Positions 47,549 to 60,520 are shown, counted from the first letter of the stretch. The stretch: DNA of 64,000 bases from Lactifluus volemus (GCA_022376515.1 WTXI01000040.1:1-64000); one strand, 5' to 3'. The notes: generated by a model not told the origin, from the sequence alone. Made by a program: numbers and translations.

Positions 47549-50500
47549 ATGCAGGTCTCTACTCGCTCGCCCACAGATCAACGCATCACGGACGCAGTGC
47601 GCGTTGCGCCCTATCTCTCCCATGTCATTCGTCAGCAAGGCCAGGTCGCTCTCATGCCTCAGGACAGTTCTAGTCAGTCCAGAAAACCAAAGCGTGAGAA
47701 GCGCCCGAGACAGGAGAGGCAACAGAGGTCTCATGAAGAGCCCCATTTCAATGTCGGTGCTCCCAGGACACCACGTAGAGGCCAACCTGGCTCACCTGGA
47801 GGCCGCCCGCGCACCAGCAGGCGACCAGACATTTCAGATGCAGGTATGCATGCCCTCACTTGCTTTAATCAGGGGTACCAATCGAATTGGCATTTTTCAC
47901 TTTCCTAGGCTCCATTCCGGACTATCCGCCCCCCTCCTTTGATGAGGCTATTGCAGCTGCAGCTGCAGCCACATCCAGGACCGCCCCACCCCTTTCGCCT
48001 GCCGACTCCATCACCACCAGTTCGTCGTCTTCACCAGACAGGTATCAGCCTGCGCCCATCCTCATACCCCCTGTACCCCGCCCCCAGAATCAGCCCGTAG
48101 TCACTCACACATCTCCCGATTCTTCCTTGCCTGAGTCAGTGCGATACAGTACGCAGGCTGACTCGGGCTCAGATGACGGCGACCTAGAATTTATCTCTAC
48201 CAGTGAAGCGACACCGTCCGCAGATTCATGGGACCAGGATCGCCCCAAGCGCCTCGCTCGCGAGGGAATAGAACCGGACTTGGTCGCTGTCCCATCGTCT
48301 GCACGCACTGTGCGCCCATCACATTCACAGCTGACCTTGACGCACAACATCAACGAGACATTGCAGGATGGGGATGATCAATCTACGTCCAGCCCGTCGG
48401 CCGATTCGCAGGCTGATGACCCAATATTTGGAACATGGGACTCGACCCCTTCCCCAGTACCGCCCAAACGGCGTCTCCATCTTCTTTCGGGTCTCCTCAA
48501 ATCAAGAGATAACCACCCTGCATCTGCACCGTCCACTCCTACCCATGCAGCTGCTTCTCAGCTGTCGCTTCCGCTTCACTTCCTTAATCGCCCGGGAAGC
48601 CCTAGTAAGCCCCATCGTGGGGAAAGCCTCATTTCACGCAAATTATTTGGGCACAAGGGAAAGGAAAGAAATAATGATATGGATCTCGAGACATGGGACA
48701 TGCTCAGCGATTTCGAACGTGATACCCCAAACTGTCCTGACTATCCCACTTCTCCTGCACCCTCTGTTCCTGAGCGGTTTCCAAGCACACGCGGACCGTC
48801 AGATTCTCAATCGCATCCTCTATCACCAGGCCGACTCTGTGAGGACGCTCGTCCGAAACACCACTCAATGTCGAATCGCCCAACTTTACCCCCTCCGCTA
48901 CCGCTCTCCTCGACTACGCGGGAATATGCGACCAGCTCGAGCGCGCAAACGGAGCTTCGTGAATCTTCCGCTCCTACTCCCGTCCAACAACAGCTACTGG
49001 CCTCTTCGGCTTCACCTACGTCCCCTGCTGGCCCAGCGCCACCTTCACCCTCCCAGGGACTATCAAAACAATCCATGAAACCCCTTTTGAATTCCCAGCC
49101 AGTGATTGATAATCCCACACGGGGTCGTGTATTGCGCGCCACCTCGTCGATGGTATGGAACCCTAGTCGGCGGTTCTCGCCTGTCCCCTCACCCACTCGT
49201 TCTGGGGCAACCCCTACGTCTCCAGCTACGACCTCGTTTCAGTCGGGTATCACTAGTATCGATTATGATCCAGGGACTCCTGCAATACCGATAGTTCATG
49301 ATGGCCAAGAAGGCATATTCATTGCCTTGCCTCCGTCTCCTGTGCAGGAGGAAGAGGAAGAACAGTTTGTGACACCACCTGGCAGCCCTGCCCGCAGCCC
49401 CGTGACACTTCCCCTCCCGACGCTCAGCAGCAGGCACCCGTCCCCTGTGCGTCATGAGGGGGGCCGCATTGGGGTTACCCTTCGTGATGACGGTCCCGTG
49501 CCCCCAGTGAGTCCCACGCGCTCCGAAGCCCATGCGCGAGCTGGGCGCACGCCAACCATAACACCGAGGCCGTCTATCGGCGCACTCCATGCTTTCGCAC
49601 CGTCAAACCCTAGTCCACTTGCGAATCGACCGTTCGAAAGACCGACGGCGATACCTCTTAGCACTAGCACGATCGAGAGCGTAGATCCTCCTAGGAGAGA
49701 CACGGTTGTGTCAATAGGCGACACAGAGTCGCTCATTGAGCTCTATGTGCATTCACATGGACCGATCCCGGCTGCTGGCGACGAATCCCAGCAACACCAT
49801 TATCCCGGCCGTCCACTCCCTCACCCCCCGGGCTCGTCCCAATCAGACCCGGTGCACCCCGTTTTGCTCGACCTGTTCCTTGCAAGCCGCAACGTACCTG
49901 CTGGCTTACCTTCTTACGCAAAGGCGACACGAAGCGAGCCTTCACAGCCTAAGCACGTCTCGCATTCCGTCTCTGTTCCAGCCTCGCCGCTCGTGAATCA
50001 ACCAAAGGGATACACCCCACCTGTACCTCTCCCTGCGCTGCTCGCTGTGCTCGATGATGAACCATCGGAGCCTTCGTCTCCGGGGAGTACATACGAGGTG
50101 TCGCCCGCTACACCTTCTGCTATGCGGCGAGAATTTACAAGCCTCGAGGTCTTGACGCTGCAGCACGATGACGAGGGGAATGCGGCTGCTACGGGCAGCA
50201 ACCAGGAGGCGCGCCATCTCTCCTCTACTCCACCGTCATACAACATCGCTGACGCCCGCACGTCCGCCACAACAGAAGACGGTTGCTGTGCAGGGTATCG
50301 CGAACTCCACACGTGGAGAGCCGAGGATGACGATGACGACGACGACGACGACGACGATACCGGTGACGAATACCCAGTACGACGCGAAAGGTGCACAAGT
50401 GGGCCATATCGAGGTGGTACGGCGGCGAGTCACCCGAAGTGGGCGCGTCAAGCTCAAGATGGTGTTACATGGCGCGACCGTGGACCGATGTGTGATATGC

Positions 50501-50691
50501 AGGACACAGTTCAAAGATGGCGAGAGCGCCGCGCTGGGTACGCGGTGCCAACATGCGTAAGTCTACCTTTTTTTCTGTCATTGTGGTTCATGGTTCGCTA
50601 ACGTCTTTGCAGGTTTCATGAGCGGTGCGCGGGCAGCTGGCTTTCCCGTGGGAACTGCACGTGTCCGATGTGCCTGACGCCATTTGGCTAG
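47549..50691 (+). CDS. Proline/serine-rich protein with C-terminal RING-H2 finger (probable E3 ubiquitin ligase)
   Basis: Probable ubiquitin ligase of unknown target. The first exon has start candidates at 47549 (MQVSTRSPTDQR) and 47654 (MPQDSSSQSRKPK), and its basic, Arg-rich part splices as ISDAG|SIPDYPPPSFDEAI near 47843-47909. About 800 residues of low-complexity Pro/Ser/Thr follow, with several PPPSY/PPSF-type motifs (for example LPSYAKATRSEPS, STPPSYNIADA) that could bind WW or SH3 domains. The C terminus is a C3H2C3 RING: CVIC, TRCQHA|FHERC across an intron at about 50557-50612, and CTCPMC. It ends LTPFG at 50691. The Pro-rich frame and the RING frame differ by one. The switch must fall between about 50275 and 50400, around an Asp-encoding GAC run. 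Either a weak-donor intron or a one-base indel is needed. Divergent from the condensin gene, about 320 bp apart. Confidence 0.75.
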
Positions 50692-52820
50692 ACTCCGAAC
50701 CTGCAGTAATTTTTTTTTTTGACAGTTTGATGTGCGTGTGAACCACTGGTTGGACACACAACACCCCCTATGCATTTGCGCTCCCCCGTCGCCTCTATAT
50801 TTCTCCTCAAACTCTAGCATTCTTTTCTCTCTTTCTTTGCGCTTTACTGTCCCTACATAGATAGGTAGATATGCCTTTTTCCTAGTGCGAATTGTCGTAG
50901 CTTGCACCTCTCTCGGGTGATGTTCCACTTCCTCGCGTACAAGTTGACGTAGAAAATGCAAAACGAGGCTCGGGTGGTTGCACCGTGGTTGAGACGTGCC
51001 ATGATCACGTGCCGAATTGAGATGATGACGCTGGCATCACAATCAATTCAATTGTCGGGTATCCACTGCGTTACGTACCCCTTTTGCACAGCTCGGGCGA
51101 TACTTTTCTTACGCGGGCAATCATTCATGTCAATCTAGGGTGGCTGAGCAGACGATAGGCTTTCACAGCGTACTGTACTGCCAATTGACCTCTATTCTCT
51201 TTGCATAATACAGATTGCATCAGCATTCGGGCCCGGGCCCGAATGGGTAGCTTGGCGTAACGCCCATGAAACGTGAGGCGAGCAGGTTAATTCACCCCTT
51301 GACGTAAATACGCCACATCTCCGCGGGGTGAAGAAAAATGGAAGTACAGTACACGATCCCTCCGTCCTCCAAGTAACTCTACCAAAGGTGAAATCGTCTC
51401 TTCTTGGTTGTGTTCGAGGCATCCTCTTTCCTTTTCTTTGGTGGCTGAAACTGATTGGGAAGCCACCGAGATGGTGGCGTGCGACGGAGAACGGTCAGGA
51501 CGGCGGTAAGGGGGAACTTTTGCAGAGACAGGGAGATCAAGTTTTTGGGGGGAAAGGAGGACAAAAAAATGGGATCAAAGATGTAGCGCCACTACAGAAA
51601 ATTAGGGTGTCCAAGGAACCAACGGTTCAAGAGACGACCGAAAGGGATGCAAGAGCGTTCTTTGTATTCAAAAGGAGGGGTTGTGGACAGAAAACGTCTC
51701 GTTGCCGAGGAAGGATTTAGTTGAACGGCATTTAAGGTTCGGGCTAACGAATTTGCTCACAAAGGTGGGTTGAAAAATATAAGGATGTGTGGGAACGTGG
51801 GGAGGAGTAGGAAATACAAGGATTACAAGCCAAGACAAGTGAGAGAGGATTTGAAGGGATGAATGTGGGTCGGTCCGGTTGCTCAGGACAGGAGAAAGTG
51901 ACCATGGAGGCATTAGAACCGGGGTAAGGGAGATACGTGGACGTAGACACCAGGCTGCGGCGGAGATCCGTGGGATTAGCGAGAAAGGCGCCGAGAGAAT
52001 CAACGGAGTGGGCCCTCCCTAGTAACTTTGTGTGAATACCGAGACCGGCCGCGGATTGCGGAGCGAGTGTCCCCAAGGAATTAATTCTAGAAAATAGAAA
52101 AACTAGCAAGGGAGAAAAGACACCCGACTGGAGGGAATAGACGCCGTGTGATTAAAAAGGAAAGTCAAGCCGAGTTGAGCGGAGAGAAGGCGGATTTTGT
52201 CGACTAGCACTAACATGTCCGCGGTGAGTTCCGGAAGGGATTCTGGGCAGCGATGGGGGATTGGGAGGTGAAGAGGTGGGGGGCGGGAGAGGCAGAGCGA
52301 GACGGGAAGCAGGTGGGAAAGACTAAAATGGAGGGCATTGTTCTGATGGAAGGGTCTTGTGAGCACATGAGGGACAAGGTACAGTGAGTTGCATTACACG
52401 AGGGACAAACTAAGGACCAAATGAGGAAAGTGATAAAGGCATAACGGGAAATGTGTCAAAGTCATCGAGAGACTGTGTGAGTGAGCTGGGGAGAGAGATA
52501 GAGAAGAGAGAAGAGGAGGAGATAATCATACAAACGATATTCGTAGTTAGTCAAAAGAGGAGATGGAGTCGTATATAATTTGGTTGGAGGAGGGGCAAGG
52601 GAGAGGAGACGGGTTGATAGATAGACGCCCAAATGAACGTAAAGTGTAATAAAGGCCGTTCGGCGGAGGGGGGTTCGTTATAAGGCAAGAGAACAATAGA
52701 GAAAATTGACCAGGTCTCCTCGTTTTCCCCTCACTTCACCTTTTTGTTTCGCTCAATTAGGTAGGTTCCCCTACTGTGTTTTACCTCCAAACTATCTAAT
52801 TGTCTCTTTAGACATTAGCT
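50692..52820. other. Long gene-free region upstream of the HMG-box gene
   Basis: 2.1 kb. The plus strand is notably purine-rich from about 51500 to 52660 (GA/GGA-rich), so the minus strand is open for long stretches in pyrimidine-rich codons without motifs. It probably holds the promoter and a long 5' leader of the HMG gene. Immediately before the start the strand bias flips to pyrimidine-rich (52710-52820), as is common just upstream of fungal start codons. Confidence 0.5.
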
Positions 52821-54392
52821 ATGCCACCTCTTCGCACCTCCTCACGTCGTAGACGGTCCTCTTTGTCCCTCCGTCAGTCTTCTTTCTCCTTATCTTGATC
52901 CCTGCTTGAACTATCTTTCTAGTCAATGTAAATCCCCTCAAGCATGGTAATTATGGTATCGGCCAGGCGTCGCCCAAAGGTGTTACTTTCGCTCCAAATG
53001 TTACGCCCGTCACCTTCGTTGAGCCGGAGAATGACGGTTATGATTCGGATCCCGCATCTCCTTCATCAACCCTCTTCCCTCCCGCCATCACTCCCGCCCC
53101 TCCTTCTCGCAAGCGCTGCCCTCCCGGAAAGCGTCGCTCCCAGGGCTACATCCCTCGTCCCCCCAACGCGTTCATGCTGTTCCGTGCCGATTTCGTTCGT
53201 CAAAAGCACGTTCCTGGATCTATCGAAACCAACCACGGATCCCTTTCCAAGATCATAGGTAACTGCTGGCGCTCTCTCCCTCTCGAGGATAAGCGCGTCT
53301 GGGAAGTCAAGGCAAAGCACGCCAAAGCGGAGCACAAGCAGATGTATCCCAACTATCGCTTCCGCCCCGTGCATAACAAGAACAAGGAAAAGAAGCCCAA
53401 GACGGCCATTCCTGCAGAGGATGAAAAGCGTTGTGAAGACGTTGCCCAACTTCTTCTTGAAGGAATGAAGGGTGAGGAGCTCGCCGCTGCAGTCAAACGT
53501 CTCGATCGTATGCGTTCCGTCACTCCTCACAGCTTTACCCGTCGCCCTTCTTCCGTTCCACTCCCAAATTCCTTCCCTATTACCATCCCTGCTTTGCCCT
53601 TCGTTCAGCCTTCGCGACCCCAATCTCCTATGCACATGAACCCTCCCCGCTATACCCTCCCTCGTCGCCCATCAAGCGCGGGTCCCTCTATATGCCGCTC
53701 CTGGAATGACCCTTTCTCTATCCCTCGCGAGCCGTCCCCAATGCCCGAAATAAATGCGACCTTGTTCAATGGCGCGTACCTCGATGATGCTTTCCCAAAT
53801 TCAGGTTCACAGATGGAAGCGTCCTTCGTCAGTATACTCTTCCTTTTTTTTTGCTTGTAGATCCCCAGAACTGACCATAAATCTGCAGGATTTCGGTCCC
53901 ATGTTCAGCTCCCTTTCGGCCGGCGCGTTACAACAGGAGCTATTCATCTCGCCCCTCGACAATGCTACAGGGTTGGATTCCCATAGTGCATATCCTCCCG
54001 TCCCGCCGAATCAGTATCAGCTCGTTTCCAGCGTGACGCCACCATCAACGTACTCTGGTTCTCCAGCGCCCTCAGACTTCTCGTTGCCCTTGCACGCGCC
54101 ACAGCCTCAGCGCGTGTTTGAGACACCTTCACAGGTGCAGACCAAAGGCGATATGGCAAATTTGGATATGACGGCCTACGCGCAGGGACTCGCCAACTTT
54201 GGCATTCAGCTCGATATGGGCTTATCCTACGCTGTGCCCGAGATGCCACCACTCTCGTTCGACATTTCTGGGCAGATTCTCGCCGAGGCACTCCAGCAGC
54301 CACAGCCACGATCACAGCCATCGATGGGGGCGCCGATTGCGGTCCCCTTCGATCCTAGCTTCACCTTCAACGAAGTCATTAACGAATTCTGA
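52821..54392 (+). CDS. HMG-box transcription factor
   Basis: Sequence-specific DNA-binding regulator of the MATA-HMG/Sox-like type. The start MPPLRTSSRRRRSSLSL at 52821 is followed by an intron of about 49 bp that ends CTTTCTAG just before 52922, then NVNPLKHGNYGIGQASPKGV. The HMG box (about residues 94-165) reads IPRPPNAFMLFRADFVRQKH, VPGSIETNHGSLSKIIGNCW, RSLPLEDKRVWEVKAKHAKA and EHKQMYPNYRFRPV, then a basic tail NKNKEKKPK. The remainder is Pro/Ser/Gln-rich, activation-domain-like. One more intron (about 53827-53888) joins MEASF|DFGPMFSSLS. It ends FNEVINEF at 54392. HMG proteins of this subtype regulate mating, filamentation or cap expansion in basidiomycetes. Which role applies here cannot be told, and no mating-type homeodomain or pheromone-receptor gene is in the window. 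Confidence 0.92.
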
Positions 54393-57300
54393 ATGACCAA
54401 ATCCCGTCGCAAACTGCACAGCTATATATTACCTTTGCATAGATACTGTTGGAATCGCCCATCTTGCTGCAATTTTTCTCTTTTCTTTGCCTCTAGTATT
54501 CAAGAACTTTTTAGTAAATAGGATCCCAACCATTCATGGCGGACCGTCGAGTCAATCCTCCCCCACCTGGTGCTTTCTTGAGCAATTCTTCTCATAACTT
54601 TGTATCTTTTTTAAAGAATCCCGTCTCAGTATTCCCCAATTGTGTAGCCTTATACGTCTTACCCTATCTATGTCTCCCCTCTACTCTGGTCTCCTTCCGT
54701 GTAGCTTTTTTTTCCCATCTAACTGACTATATTGCCGGTTTATGCACAATCTTGCTTTGGCTCAGCTTGTGAACTAATAAATACCCCTTTACCCCCCCCC
54801 CATCGTTTCTCAAGACAAAGTTACTAGAAAAGTGAAACTTATCGTGCTATTGCTTCATACAAGACGCGCGAGCGAAGCATTTCGATAGGAACTGTTCTAT
54901 CAAGGCAAACTGGCATGGATACAACCTTTATTGATCCACATCGGAGAGTACGTTCGGCCTTTGACACCTCTACAATTGAACGCATATGAGGACTCACGGG
55001 GACTGCACCTCACCTACCCCTGGCTTGTCGAACCTGCGCGAAAACAGACATTACGTGGACCCTGGACCCCAGCGTCGGCCAGGGGTAGAACCCATTAGCA
55101 TAAAACCCGCGGACGCAACGCCCAGGTGGTGAGGGAACCTATTCACTCTCGCAGCCCATCGATGCCAACTTGGTAGTAGTACGCCCGGGCCTGGGAAACC
55201 GCGACTCGCCTGTACAAAAATGTCATAACCCGGGGACACAACTCTGTCCGGGTAGCGGGAACTCTCACAGAAATAGAAGGGTCATGCCCAGCCCTGAGGG
55301 AGGCGGTGCACGCGGGTCCGTGGACTGAAAATGAAATTACGACGCGACGCGACTAGACGGATAAAAATCGAAACGGTGAGGAGGGATGACGGGGAAGTAT
55401 TGAAGGGAAGAAGAAGAATCATCGAGAGAATCAGTTTCGACTCTTTTATCTTTGACGTTGGGAGGTGTCGACACCGCGTCAACAAATTTGCTTGTCGGAT
55501 TCGCTCGGGTGCGTTGTGTTTGAAACTGAAGCACTTTTTCTGCGTCGAACCGAATTCGATGACATGTAATGAAGCTCGCATACCCTCCCGGAGTGCCGTT
55601 TGATGTATTGTACACGGTGAAATCCTTCCGGTCCTTGTACGCACTTCAAACTATCTTGGCGAATCGTACAACTGACTCCCTGGATCAACACGCGATACTT
55701 ATCCACAGGGGGTGCCTGGCGCTGTGATCTCGAATTAGCTTCCACAGCCAGTCGGGGAAGATTAGACCTCGAAACGAGAGGAGTCGCTTCTTGAGTTGTA
55801 CGAGGTGACTTTGTAACTCGAAATTGCCGACAGTGAGCCTCGTAGCCAGACGAATGGTCGACGACGTCGGTATTTTCAAAACATGTCTCGCAGCCGGCTG
55901 AACCGATGGTAGCCGAGAGAATCCAACCATGTAATCGAACGCGCGGAGTAATTTAGGAAACGTACTTTTCGAAGAGCTCGGAGGAGAACAAATCTCCATA
56001 CAGTATGTCCACGCCTTTTGAGTTCGGAAAGCAGGGCCGACTGTCACGCTGGAAGAGACGATAGAAGGAAATCGTCTGGAGGCTTATCTCGCCATATCCT
56101 AGAAATCGGGTCGAATGCACGAATTGATGGAGTAGCATCCCCAGGTTAGTATATGCCAGCAATACTATAGTAACGCGGTTTCCGATACTTCCGAGTCCTA
56201 CGTCGATCTGCAAGATTGCAGCCCACCGTCCAGGTGGAGCATGAACTGAGAAAACCCCTTTCTCCCTTGAAGTCCGTACCGTTGGCCATCGTCGTGTGGT
56301 CCACGTGGTGAGCCTAGCATCATCCACCCAAGTTTTCTCTTCCTGGCCAATCTGGTCCATCCAAGTATCAAGCTTGCATCAAGCTTCAAGCCTGTGTTGC
56401 CTCTTTAGCTCACACGTATCGTATTCTCGTCCGACTCTCACGCTCCGGCCCCCGCCCTGTCCATCCGAAGCTGGGGCGGGCTGGTAAGGTTAAAAATAGG
56501 GCGGACTGGCGGGGAACGGGTCAGAAAGGAGACACAACGAGGAAACGACAAGGCTGGGATGCTGTAGCACCTGGTCCCGTCAATGCTTCGACGAGGCCCA
56601 GATAGAAAGAGGCTGAGGGTGGGGCTGTCACAGTAATTGTACAGCGTGCACACGAAATGTAGCAAGTGCTAGTGGTTTCCAGAGGCGCAAAGAAGAGAGT
56701 GATACAGTAGGGGGGAAGCTCGAGTCGAGCGGGATGTTAGGAACTGGACTCGGACTCGGAGGAGTTCAGGAAGCGACGACATCGTCGACGCAGAAGAGGC
56801 TATGCTAATCGTACTTCAGTGAACTCAAAAGACGACCAAAAACAACCTGATGACTTTTTCAAAATTCGACAGGGAATGATTGGTCAACAACAGATGAAAT
56901 TCTTCAAGTTCGGAGGTGTTTTGATAGGCACTATACAGTAGGCCTTGCCAACAACGGCGGTATCGTTGACGGGGTGGCGCGTGCGACTTCTGTGCCGTAC
57001 CAACTCACGGACTCAGAGACTGGAATGCGGCGCCCGAAGAGACCAGAATGATCTCCGTGTATTCACCTTCCCTACAGAATTGAGATAAGCACCGCTAGCG
57101 TAATTCTGCAGTTGCACTCGATGTTAGATGATTCACGGCTTTATGATTCGTGCTCTTCACCAAGATTCCCTACCTCGGACTGGTATGAATGCCCATGATA
57201 CCTCACTCATAGTATATGGAAAAATGGACGCCTTGTGTTGGGTGAAACTGACCTTATGGGGAATATAAAGGGCCATGCAAGTGACCCATGAATATACAGA

Positions 57301-57839
57301 TGATGAAGTTGTGCATCTCATCCCCACGCACTTCCTTAAAAATTCCCAGCGATCAAGGGCGGGCGTCACGCGCTGTATTGTGGGCGCGAGCATCGGCAAT
57401 AAATGGATGCCTTACAAACGCCGCATCTCTTGGCAGCGGGCATACAGGGGCCTTCGCTGAAAACGAGAGGCCTTGATACTCAGACCTCGCGAATGGATCT
57501 ATTGTGAATATTGGAACGTCATTGACTCACTAGTGTATTGTTGGTGTCACGAAAAAATCAAAATACCAATATACAATACCGCAAACCGCAAGTCGTGAGT
57601 CCTCGACGATTATCGCTCATAGAGCGGATGACCCCACTAGTGCTGGTCGACGCAGGCTCTGCGTACAAGGAGACCTTGTAGCACCTGTGGGGGACGTATT
57701 CGACCAACACGGCCAAGGGGCAATGGAACAGAATGTTTTTCTAAGATCAAAAGTGGATTTGCTGTTAGTGAACATCAACACTATGTGGTAAAACTGGGCG
57801 AGCGAACCGGGGTGTAAGGGACTCATCAGCACGCGTCTC
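54393..57839. other. Large intergenic region without a recognised gene
   Basis: 3.4 kb. The first 0.4 kb is probably HMG-gene 3' UTR. Minus-strand open frames at 55685-56047 and 55953-56360 are the longest. They overlap in different frames, show no motif and cannot be joined by plausible introns into a recognisable protein. No RNA gene or repeat was recognised. Confidence 0.4.
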
Positions 57840-58460
57840 TCAAACCTCCTCGAGATACCCTTGTACAATGAGGTGTTCGACATCTGCCCGGCGCACCATA
57901 AACCGCTGTCCCTTCTGAAAGTCGATCGTGCCCAGCTCTGTCTGAATGACGCCGCAGTCGCGTACGACGCGTACAAGCGCATGGAGATCGCGCGGGGGAT
58001 GCGTGACGGACGAGGCGATGTCAAGCTCTGCTGAGAATTCTCCACGAAATTCCATGATGGATGCGTTATATTTGCGCAGAAAATCCACCTCATGCGGCGA
58101 CAAGCGCGAGCGTAGGTCATTGTCGGCAAGCAGCGCGGGCAACGCGCCGCCTAGCGCCCAATACATGTCCTTGAGGCGATCGAGTCGGTGGGTATGGTAA
58201 GCAAGAAGGCAGCGCTTGTTTCTTAGAACGGCCGTCTGGTAGAGCAGGAGGGCAGGTGCATCTCCAGTGAAGGTGGCGTTATCAGCTTGGGCGGTGATGG
58301 CACTGTTGATGAGGTCTTCGAGACTACGCTGTTCACGGATGACGGTGCGGACGAGACTATCGTTGTATTTAAAAAGGGTGTCGGTGAGCGTCGACCTGCG
58401 GGATTCTTGGGCGAGTTGTGTAGCTAGGTCACCGAATTGACGTGTGTCTGTTGAGGCCAT
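57840..58460 (-). CDS. PSF1: GINS complex subunit Psf1
   Basis: Part of the CMG replicative helicase with Cdc45 and Mcm2-7. It is an intronless frame. I prefer the Met at 58460 (MASTDTRQFGDLATQLAQES) because FGDLATQLAQESRRS aligns with the family N terminus; an upstream in-frame Met lies at 58481. The A-domain helices include AHHT/YHTHRLDRLKDMYWAL, then RSRLSPHEVDFLRKYNASIM. The B-domain has DLHALVRVVRDCGVIQTELG then FQKGQRFMVRRADVEHLIVQ and GYLEEV at the stop. About 206 aa is close to the usual size of the family (about 200 aa). No lesion seen. Confidence 0.92.
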   Translation of the reverse strand: MASTDTRQFGDLATQLAQESRRSTLTDTLFKYNDSLVRTVIREQRSLEDLINSAITAQADNATFTGDAPALLLYQTAVLRNKRCLLAYHTHRLDRLKDMYWALGGALPALLADNDLRSRLSPHEVDFLRKYNASIMEFRGEFSAELDIASSVTHPPRDLHALVRVVRDCGVIQTELGTIDFQKGQRFMVRRADVEHLIVQGYLEEV

Positions 58461-58481
58461 GTTCGGAATGGCCCGCTCCAT

Positions 58482-59269
58482 TTCACATTTCCTTGTTTTG
58501 TAACCGTGACCATCCGCTCATCCGCTCATCCAAAAAGTTGCGCATATAGGCACCCGAATTGACATAGCATCTCCGAAGTGCGCCCATTAGAGCTTTAATT
58601 AAACAAGTGACCCCAATAACACATGTTCCTTATTAACAAAATCACACAGGCAGAACTGCCGTTTTTCTGACGGCGACGTACTATGGCATGTGATTGTGAT
58701 TGGAAACGCTGACGGGACTCCTGGCGCTCTTCCTTACTTGGGAAAGGGTATCCTGGAGTGTACGGGTTGGTGTCTATCAGTGAATGTGTGTCGACACGTC
58801 CCCCTTGCTCCATTTGAGACGTGGGTCACATCCAAATTGTGCGCGAGTTCTAAGCGAAACCTTCCGCGGCAGGGCCAGCTTTATCGGCAGCCGCATCAAG
58901 GGCCATTCCCCATCTCCCATTCGGCCACCGGCCAACTTTGTGACCAACACCAAGGTTACAGGTGCAGCATAGCCTACTAGTAGTCTTTCCGCGGTCTATT
59001 CTCATAACAGACCGCGGACAGACTGGGACATCTGTTTAGGACCAACAAGCCCCATCCGATGGTTAGTGACGTGGACGGCTACAGGACCCTTTCGATGGAG
59101 ACCTCCTCCGATCACCGGCAAAGTCGATCACAAGTATAAAACGTCCGGGTGATCAACGGCTCACTCATGCCAACGTCTCTCTACCTTCGTAGATAAGCTT
59201 AGCAAGTGGGCAACTTGAATTGCGTAGATCCAGTCCTAAACCATCAGCTCAACAACTGGTCGATTAACC
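58482..59269. other. Intergenic region between divergent genes
   Basis: About 0.8 kb between Psf1 (minus) and the HAD phosphatase (plus). No gene is recognised; presumably both promoters lie here. Confidence 0.4.
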
Positions 59270-60520
59270 ATGTCGCTAGATAATGCGCCAGAAAGTACCC
59301 TTCCTTACCCGCCAGTCCACCAGGACAAGAAATTTGTCGTCTTCTCTGACTGGTAAGCTGATCCATCAAACCCTCCTCGAACTTGTGGGCGACTCGATGA
59401 CGATTTACCTAAAGGGATGGCACTATCACCACCTATGACTCGAACGATTGTGAGCTTGTCTGCATACCTACACTCTGAACCTCTAAACGTCAGTCGAACC
59501 ATAGACCTGACTGATTTTCTCGGCTATGGGAAGGAAAAGAGGAGAGCAGGCAATTTGGACATTCTTCACGGCCGTATAATACTTCGGTATGTGCCCACTG
59601 AATGTTCTGCGCTCACTGCAGTCCCTCCCACCTACCACGCAGAGACAACTTCCGGGAGATGTTGGAGAGCGTTAGCCAAAACGGACACACGTTCGAGGAC
59701 TGCAAGCGAGTTCTTAGAGATAGTATGTCCATTCCGTTCATCGTCACTCTGCCAACCTATCAGGGGACGTCGTCCAGACATCAAGCTTGATTCTGGTTTC
59801 TTGGAGTTCTTCCAATATTGCAAGTCGCAAGATATACCTTTCATCATCGTGTCAAAGTAAGGGAGAGTCACACTTTTCCTGACACCTCTCCCTGTGACAC
59901 TGACCTTGCGTCAGTGGTATGGAGCCCCTAATCCGCGCTATCCTCTCCACTGTAGTCGATGACGACGACGCGAACCGCATTGAAATCATCTCAAATTCCA
60001 TTGACGTCCAGGATGATGGCTCGTGGAGCATCAAGTTCCGTCATCCCTCCAGGTAGAGCGTGCCGACGTTTTCTCAGCAAGGAACACTAATTCTAGATTT
60101 TCTATTCCCGCAGTGGATACGGTCACGACAAGTCCCACGCAATCCTGCCATACAAGGACCTCGAGAATCCTCCTCTCCTATTTTTCTTCGGAGATGGCGT
60201 TTCTGGTGCGATTCTCATTTTTCCTTCTCTGCCTGGCGATCCATCGCCAGCGCCCATGGGTTGCCCTGCCCCTTTGTCATATACCCAGTTTATTAATATT
60301 TTGCATGCTTCCCACACCAGACATATCTGCCGCAAAGCACGCGGACATGCTTTTCGCCAAAGAGAAGCCGGATGGTGAGAATGACCTGGCGACGTATTGC
60401 ACGAGAGAGAACATCCCGCATGTTATGTTCGCAAACTTCTCTAGCGCGCTTCCCGTCGTGCGATCGATCGTGGAAGGGGAAAAATCGCCGAAAGATTGGT
60501 TTGAAATTGGGAGAGCATGA
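59270..60520 (+). CDS. HAD-superfamily phosphatase (phosphoserine phosphatase/MtnX-like)
   Basis: Mg2+-dependent aspartyl phosphatase; physiological substrate unknown. The start MSLDNAPESTLPYPPVHQD leads to motif I split by an intron, VVFSDW|DGTITTYDSND, so the nucleophile and acid/base Asp residues (DxDGT) are present. After further introns come YLTDFLGYGKEKRR, LDILHGRII, DNFREMLESVSQNGHTF and IKLDSGFLEFFQYCKSQDIP with FIIVSNGMEPL (motif II region). Then come NSIDVQDDGSWSIKFRHPS, GYGHDKSHAI (motif III lysine region) and FFFGDGVSDISAAKHADMLF (motif IV acidic residues). It ends DWFEIGRA at 60520. Seven or so short introns all rejoin in frame. It resembles fungal cytosolic HAD phosphatases of the S. 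cerevisiae Pyp1 (YNL010W) type. About 260 aa. Confidence 0.88.

Noticed and set aside
51744..52366. Minus-strand open frames upstream of the HMG-box gene
   Set aside because: Open because the strand is pyrimidine-rich. No domain, and Ser/Leu/Pro bias typical of a composition artefact.
52821..54392. HMG-box gene as a mating-type locus
   Set aside because: No homeodomain pair, pheromone precursor or receptor gene in the window. HMG proteins of this kind occur outside mating loci in basidiomycetes.
55685..56360. Two overlapping minus-strand open frames of 120-135 codons
   Set aside because: Different frames, no recognisable motif, and no intron arrangement that yields a sensible protein.
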